NCBI RefSeq assembly: GCF_000331775.1
Contig: NZ_CAPJ01000037.1
Coordinates: 1-16,829 of the forward strand
Direction: 5' to 3'
DNA: 16,829 nucleotides
From: Xanthomonas translucens pv. translucens DSM 18974
GTDB taxonomy: Bacteria > Pseudomonadota > Gammaproteobacteria > Xanthomonadales > Xanthomonadaceae
The position numbers were made by a program, and so were the translations under genes. Below, piece after piece: positions 13,970 through 16,829 of the stretch (position 1 is its first letter; each line of letters begins with the position of its first letter). Below the pieces are notes generated by a model. It had not been told where the DNA came from and made no database searches. It saw only the letters and a list, made by a program, of their open reading frames with translations.

Positions 13970-15464
13970 TGCGATCTTGAACGGGTTCTGAGACAAGGAA
14001 GCTCAGGCTCAACGCATGGCGGCGACGACAGGTGCCGCCATGCGTTGTAAGCCTGTCCAAAAACTCACCCTCCAGCGTCTCGTCGCCGCGCGGGACCGCA
14101 TCGAGCACCGATGCGTCGGCGATGAGTTGGACGGCGACGCCCAGCCGTCCGCGCGACTGCCAGACCCGTGCTTTGACCAGATGCCGCCGTGCTAGCGGCA
14201 AAAACTCTACCGCGTTGAGCAGACAGCGGTACGCGGCAAGCTGCAGGCCGACCGACATTCTTCTTGGATCCCCAAGCAAGCGGCAGCGAAACTCCGTGTC
14301 GCACTTGTTTGCGAGGGATACCGAAGCCAGCACGTGGTAGAGACCGTGCGTCTCGATCGCCAACGGATAGAGTACATCGACATAGTTATCCAGCAACCGT
14401 GCCTGGATCAACCCGTTGCGGGTCATCTCCATCGCCGCAGCATAGTGGCCGCGTGTGCGCAGATACGTTATCGCGTTTCGGCGCAACCTGTTGAGCTGGA
14501 CATTTATGTCCGTGTACTCGGCAACGCGGTTGCGCATTGCACGTTCGGAGGAGAGGTAGCCGGAATGGGCCATCTGTAGCGCCTGATCCCTGGATTGGCT
14601 GAAACTGCGGGCGTTCGCATACGCCGCCGAAAGTTGCGTACCGAAAGCCACCAGACCTATCGCGACGGCGCTGAGCAGCAACTGGACATTGAAGACATCG
14701 GCACTGAAGTACCCGTCGATGCTCACCTTGGGCAGCGATAGCGCCACAGCCACGTTCACCACCACGATACCGAGCGCCGCACCCCGCCAGCCGTGACGCA
14801 GCGTCAACCCGATAGCGGGTGCGATCAGCGCGAGCATGAGCAATTGCTTGAGCAGCACGTCGGTGGACAAGGCGATCGCCACGAACAGCGTTCCGACCGC
14901 GGCAAGCGCCCAGACTGCGTGACGTAGAAGCGCTGCCGCTTCTTTTTCGCTCCTTGGTCGACGTTGCCAGAGCAGTGCCGGCAGAAGCAGCATCAACATG
15001 CCGAGAAAATCGCCCAGGGTGTACTTCACCAGCGTTTGCAACACCGCCGACCCTTGAGGCCCGCCGAGGACGGCGTTGAAGGCCAGACTGCAGCACGATC
15101 CCCAGATTGCCATCATCAACGCGAGCGCGAGGAGCCAATGGTTCTTGTGGGTTAGATTGGGAATGTGGCTGCGGGCGATCAGCGGCAGCAACGACACGAT
15201 AGGCATGTAGAAAAATGCGCTGACGTATGCCCATGCTATGTTGTAGCCACGCACTTCCACCATCGGCACGCGGAGCATCAAGACGGCGGCGATGTCACCG
15301 ATCAGCAGGTAAGGCCATTGGCGCCATGGCATCAGCAGCAACGTCACCAGCCTGAGCCCTGCGGGTAGATACCACTGATCGACGGACCAGCGTCGAAGCA
15401 GAAGAAACACAGCGCAGTAAACGATACTGAGCAGACATCCCCTTGCGAAATCCTTTGCAGCCAT
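13950..15464 (-). CDS. MASE1-domain membrane protein with degenerate histidine-kinase-like C-terminus
   Basis: Predicted inner-membrane sensor of 504 residues. Residues about 10-275 form a MASE1-type sensory domain of roughly eight hydrophobic segments, including the PAGLRL stretch (35-40). Residues about 285-325 form a helical, coiled-coil-like linker (SRDQALQMAHSG). Residues 330-490 align in style with the dimerisation and ATPase regions of Xanthomonas MASE1 sensor kinases (GLQLAAYRCLLNAVEFL at 406-422, THGGTCRRRHALSLSFL at the end), but the phospho-acceptor ExHD-type motif and the glycine-rich DxGxG box are not visible. It is probably catalytically dead. Start ATG 15464 has AGGGAAGGG upstream. 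The last dozen residues are encoded over the 3' end of the convergent exported-protein gene. No GGDEF or EAL domain is present. Confidence 0.85.
   Translation of the reverse strand: MAAKDFARGCLLSIVYCAVFLLLRRWSVDQWYLPAGLRLVTLLLMPWRQWPYLLIGDIAAVLMLRVPMVEVRGYNIAWAYVSAFFYMPIVSLLPLIARSHIPNLTHKNHWLLALALMMAIWGSCCSLAFNAVLGGPQGSAVLQTLVKYTLGDFLGMLMLLLPALLWQRRPRSEKEAAALLRHAVWALAAVGTLFVAIALSTDVLLKQLLMLALIAPAIGLTLRHGWRGAALGIVVVNVAVALSLPKVSIDGYFSADVFNVQLLLSAVAIGLVAFGTQLSAAYANARSFSQSRDQALQMAHSGYLSSERAMRNRVAEYTDINVQLNRLRRNAITYLRTRGHYAAAMEMTRNGLIQARLLDNYVDVLYPLAIETHGLYHVLASVSLANKCDTEFRCRLLGDPRRMSVGLQLAAYRCLLNAVEFLPLARRHLVKARVWQSRGRLGVAVQLIADASVLDAVPRGDETLEGEFLDRLTTHGGTCRRRHALSLSFLVSEPVQDRISSRMS
14010..14047. 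repeat. Perfect 14-bp inverted repeat inside the 3' end of the MASE1 gene
   Basis: CAACGCATGGCGGC (14010-14023) and GCCGCCATGCGTTG (14034-14047) are exact reverse complements with a 10-nt loop. It encodes residues 473-485 of the MASE1 protein and lies 41 nt past the stop of the convergent exported-protein gene. It could terminate that transcript, but no T-run follows on either strand. Confidence 0.6.
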
Positions 15465-15493
15465 GTGCCCTTCCCTGGTACGGATACAGAGTA

Positions 15494-15499
15494 ACTATA
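15494..15499 (-). promoter_or_regulatory. Possible -10 box of the MASE1 gene
   Basis: On the minus strand TATAGT lies 30 nt upstream of the MASE1 start. A TTGTCT further upstream is spaced about 23 nt away, too far for a normal -35 box, so the assignment is weak. The 170-nt gap between this gene and the membrane protein upstream shows no other clear signal. Confidence 0.25.
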
Positions 15500-15634
15500 G
15501 AAGCCACTCCGACACGGGCGGTAGACAATTGCCCCGGTACCGTCATTGGTTACGAGGCGACCACCTCAAATAGGCGGCGGCTCGATAGCGGCACGTGTCG
15601 GGGCTCAGCGATGGGGCTCTTTTATGTACTGGTG

Positions 15635-16204
15635 TCATCGCGAGCGCACCAGCCGGTACTGGCGACGATCACCGTAGGCCGGTCCCTGCGCCTCGATATT
15701 GGCGCATAGACGACTCTCGCACAGCGTCACGTCGGCTGCGTTGTAAGCACGCAAAAGCTCGGCGCGTAGTTGGTTGTCGCGGATGTCCTGGCGGTACTGC
15801 ATCAGTAGCCAGCCGCCGCCAGCGAGCAACAGCAGCAAGCTCCCAAGCGTGACGGCGGCGCTCTTCCACAGCAGCAGGCGTTGCATGCGCTCGACGTGCT
15901 TGAGTTGGGTGGCCAACGACTGCGCGCCCTCGCTGATCAAACTACCCGCGTGCTGCAGCCGCTTTTCAAAGCCGGCAACGGACTCGTCAAGGCCATTCTG
16001 CACCTGCCGAATCAAAGCATCCGGAACACGCTGCAACGTCTCCTGCACCGAACGCACGGTCACGCCCGGCAATGATTGCGTGACTTGTTCGAGGTGCTGT
16101 ACTAGTCGCTGTTGTTGTCGATTGAGGTCAGCGCAGCTGCGCTCGAACTGTTCCATCAGCGCAGCGGCCTTGCTCGCCAGCGCCAGCGTGTCGGACTGGT
16201 TCAT
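15635..16204 (-). CDS. Small single-pass membrane protein with coiled-coil N-terminus
   Basis: The 189-residue product has a Gln/Leu-rich helical N-terminal part (about 1-110, likely coiled coil: FERSCADLNRQQQRLVQHLEQV), one strong membrane segment at about 112-136 (LLWKSAAVTLGSLLLLLAGGGWLL), and a C-terminal domain of about 50 residues with two cysteines (Cys162 and Cys167 in LCESRLC). I recognise this as a family found in several copies in Xanthomonas genomes and sometimes labelled relaxation protein, but its function is not established to my knowledge. I chose the ATG at 16204, 6 nt after AGGA, over the one at 16207. It lies 30 nt downstream of the large partial gene, so the two are probably cotranscribed. 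A partner, chaperone or immunity role for the upstream product is a guess. Confidence 0.8.
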   Translation of the reverse strand: MNQSDTLALASKAAALMEQFERSCADLNRQQQRLVQHLEQVTQSLPGVTVRSVQETLQRVPDALIRQVQNGLDESVAGFEKRLQHAGSLISEGAQSLATQLKHVERMQRLLLWKSAAVTLGSLLLLLAGGGWLLMQYRQDIRDNQLRAELLRAYNAADVTLCESRLCANIEAQGPAYGDRRQYRLVRSR

Positions 16205-16234
16205 CATGATTCCTAGAACAGGACGTATGGACGA

Positions 16235-16829
16235 TCAGAGACTGCGCGCACCGATACGCGGCGTTTCCTGCTGCTGCCTTTCAACCTGTTGCCGTTGAGT
16301 CTGCAGTGTTTGCTGCGCCGCCTGGTGCTCCTGCTGGTTCACCGTTTCGATCGCTTCAGCGCGCAGCGCACGACCAGGCTCGGCATTGGCCAGTTCCTTC
16401 GTCATCTGCCGGAACTGGCCCCGGTCGCCGCTCTGCGCGGCGGCCAGCATTCGATCCAGGAAGGCGCCGGGGTCCTCGTTCAGCGAGACATGCGCCTTGG
16501 GCTGCGCCGCCATGCCCTCGGGTACATTCAGCGGGGTCTGCCAGCCCTGCGGCGCGGTGCCGTGCTGTTTTGTGTCGTTCAACTGCTGCATATGCTCGGG
16601 CCAGTTGGGTACGCCAATGATGTTTCGCCCCGTGCCGGGCGGGAGGGGACCGCGCAATTCATCGACACCATCGAGGATCAAACCCTGCCAGCTGCGTGCG
16701 CCTAGTGTCACCCCGGTGCGAATCGACGCCACGTCGCCGCGGTATTTCTCGATCATCGGCGCATAGTGCTGCGCCAGTTGCTGCGCCGCTGGGTCTTCCA
16801 GCACCGAGCGATCCTGCTTGCCGTCGCTC
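16235..16829 (-). CDS. C-terminal part of a large protein with Ala/Gln-rich tail, possible type IV secretion effector
   Basis: The frame is open to the window edge, so only the last 198 residues are seen, starting SDGKQDRSVLEDPAAQQ; the GTG at 16804 is not a convincing start. The visible part contains GARSWQGLILDGVDELRGPLPPGTGRN, a helical segment AFLDRMLAAAQSGDRGQFRQM, and a tail very rich in Gln (QQTLQTQRQQVERQQQ) ending RIGARSL. Gln-rich C-terminal tails are typical of Xanthomonadaceae type IV secretion effectors carrying the XVIPCD recognition domain, but I do not see the GLxxHP motif of that domain in this part, so the assignment is tentative. Alternatives are a mobilisation or lytic protein. 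It is followed after 30 nt by a small membrane protein, a common arrangement for this family. Confidence 0.7.
   Translation of the reverse strand, partial: SDGKQDRSVLEDPAAQQLAQHYAPMIEKYRGDVASIRTGVTLGARSWQGLILDGVDELRGPLPPGTGRNIIGVPNWPEHMQQLNDTKQHGTAPQGWQTPLNVPEGMAAQPKAHVSLNEDPGAFLDRMLAAAQSGDRGQFRQMTKELANAEPGRALRAEAIETVNQQEHQAAQQTLQTQRQQVERQQQETPRIGARSL

Noticed and set aside
15509..15601. CCGACACG/CGTGTCGG inverted repeat upstream of the MASE1 gene
   Set aside because: The arms are nearly 80 bp apart and the matching is within chance for GC-rich DNA.

Overview
The window comes from a high-GC gammaproteobacterium of the Xanthomonadaceae, most likely Xanthomonas or a close relative. Three things point there: strong G/C bias at third codon positions, the block exbB-exbD-msbA-lpxK / kdsB / LMW-phosphatase (a layout related to the Pseudomonas comEC-tolQ-exbD-lpxK-kdsB cluster), and a family of proteins at the right end that I know only from Xanthomonas-like genomes.

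Left part (about 1-9786), conserved chromosome, everything on the plus strand. exbB, exbD, msbA and lpxK form one tightly packed operon for envelope energisation and for lipid A kinase/flippase functions. A gap of roughly 430 bp follows, with no convincing gene. It holds a hairpin, a 20-bp-arm REP-like inverted repeat, and a short tandem repeat. A second operon then starts with a possible 20-codon leader ORF overlapping kdsB (CMP-KDO synthetase), followed by a low-molecular-weight tyrosine phosphatase, a thioredoxin-like/NHL-repeat protein, uvrC and pgsA. Nearly every junction is an ATGA/GTGA/TGATG overlap, so translation is probably coupled. The run ends in tRNA-Gly(GCC), whose own promoter overlaps the pgsA stop codon.

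Middle part (about 9787-13530), accessory. tRNA-Gly is the likely attachment site of an integrative element. Directly downstream lie a terminator, tandem 12-bp repeats, a hairpin covering the ribosome-binding site, and a P4-type tyrosine integrase of 637 residues. The integrase is about 200 residues longer than usual; its tail looks like a helix-turn-helix plus Xre/MbcA/ParS (DUF2384-like) antitoxin module. A minus-strand LysR regulator follows, then an AT-rich 538-bp gene-free stretch (37% GC by hand count over 13201-13320, against 67% over 7561-7620) with several inverted repeats. The other end of the element is not visible in the window.

Right part (about 13460-16829). A small exported protein of unknown function with a hairpin-rich leader converges on a MASE1 membrane protein whose C-terminal kinase-like part seems degenerate. 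Upstream of it, also on the minus strand, is a two-gene unit: the C-terminal part of a large protein with an Ala/Gln-rich tail, reminiscent of Xanthomonadaceae type IV secretion effectors, and a small single-pass membrane protein with a coiled-coil N-terminus. The best candidates for something new are the integrase-antitoxin fusion with its RBS hairpin, this last gene pair, and the orphan exported protein.
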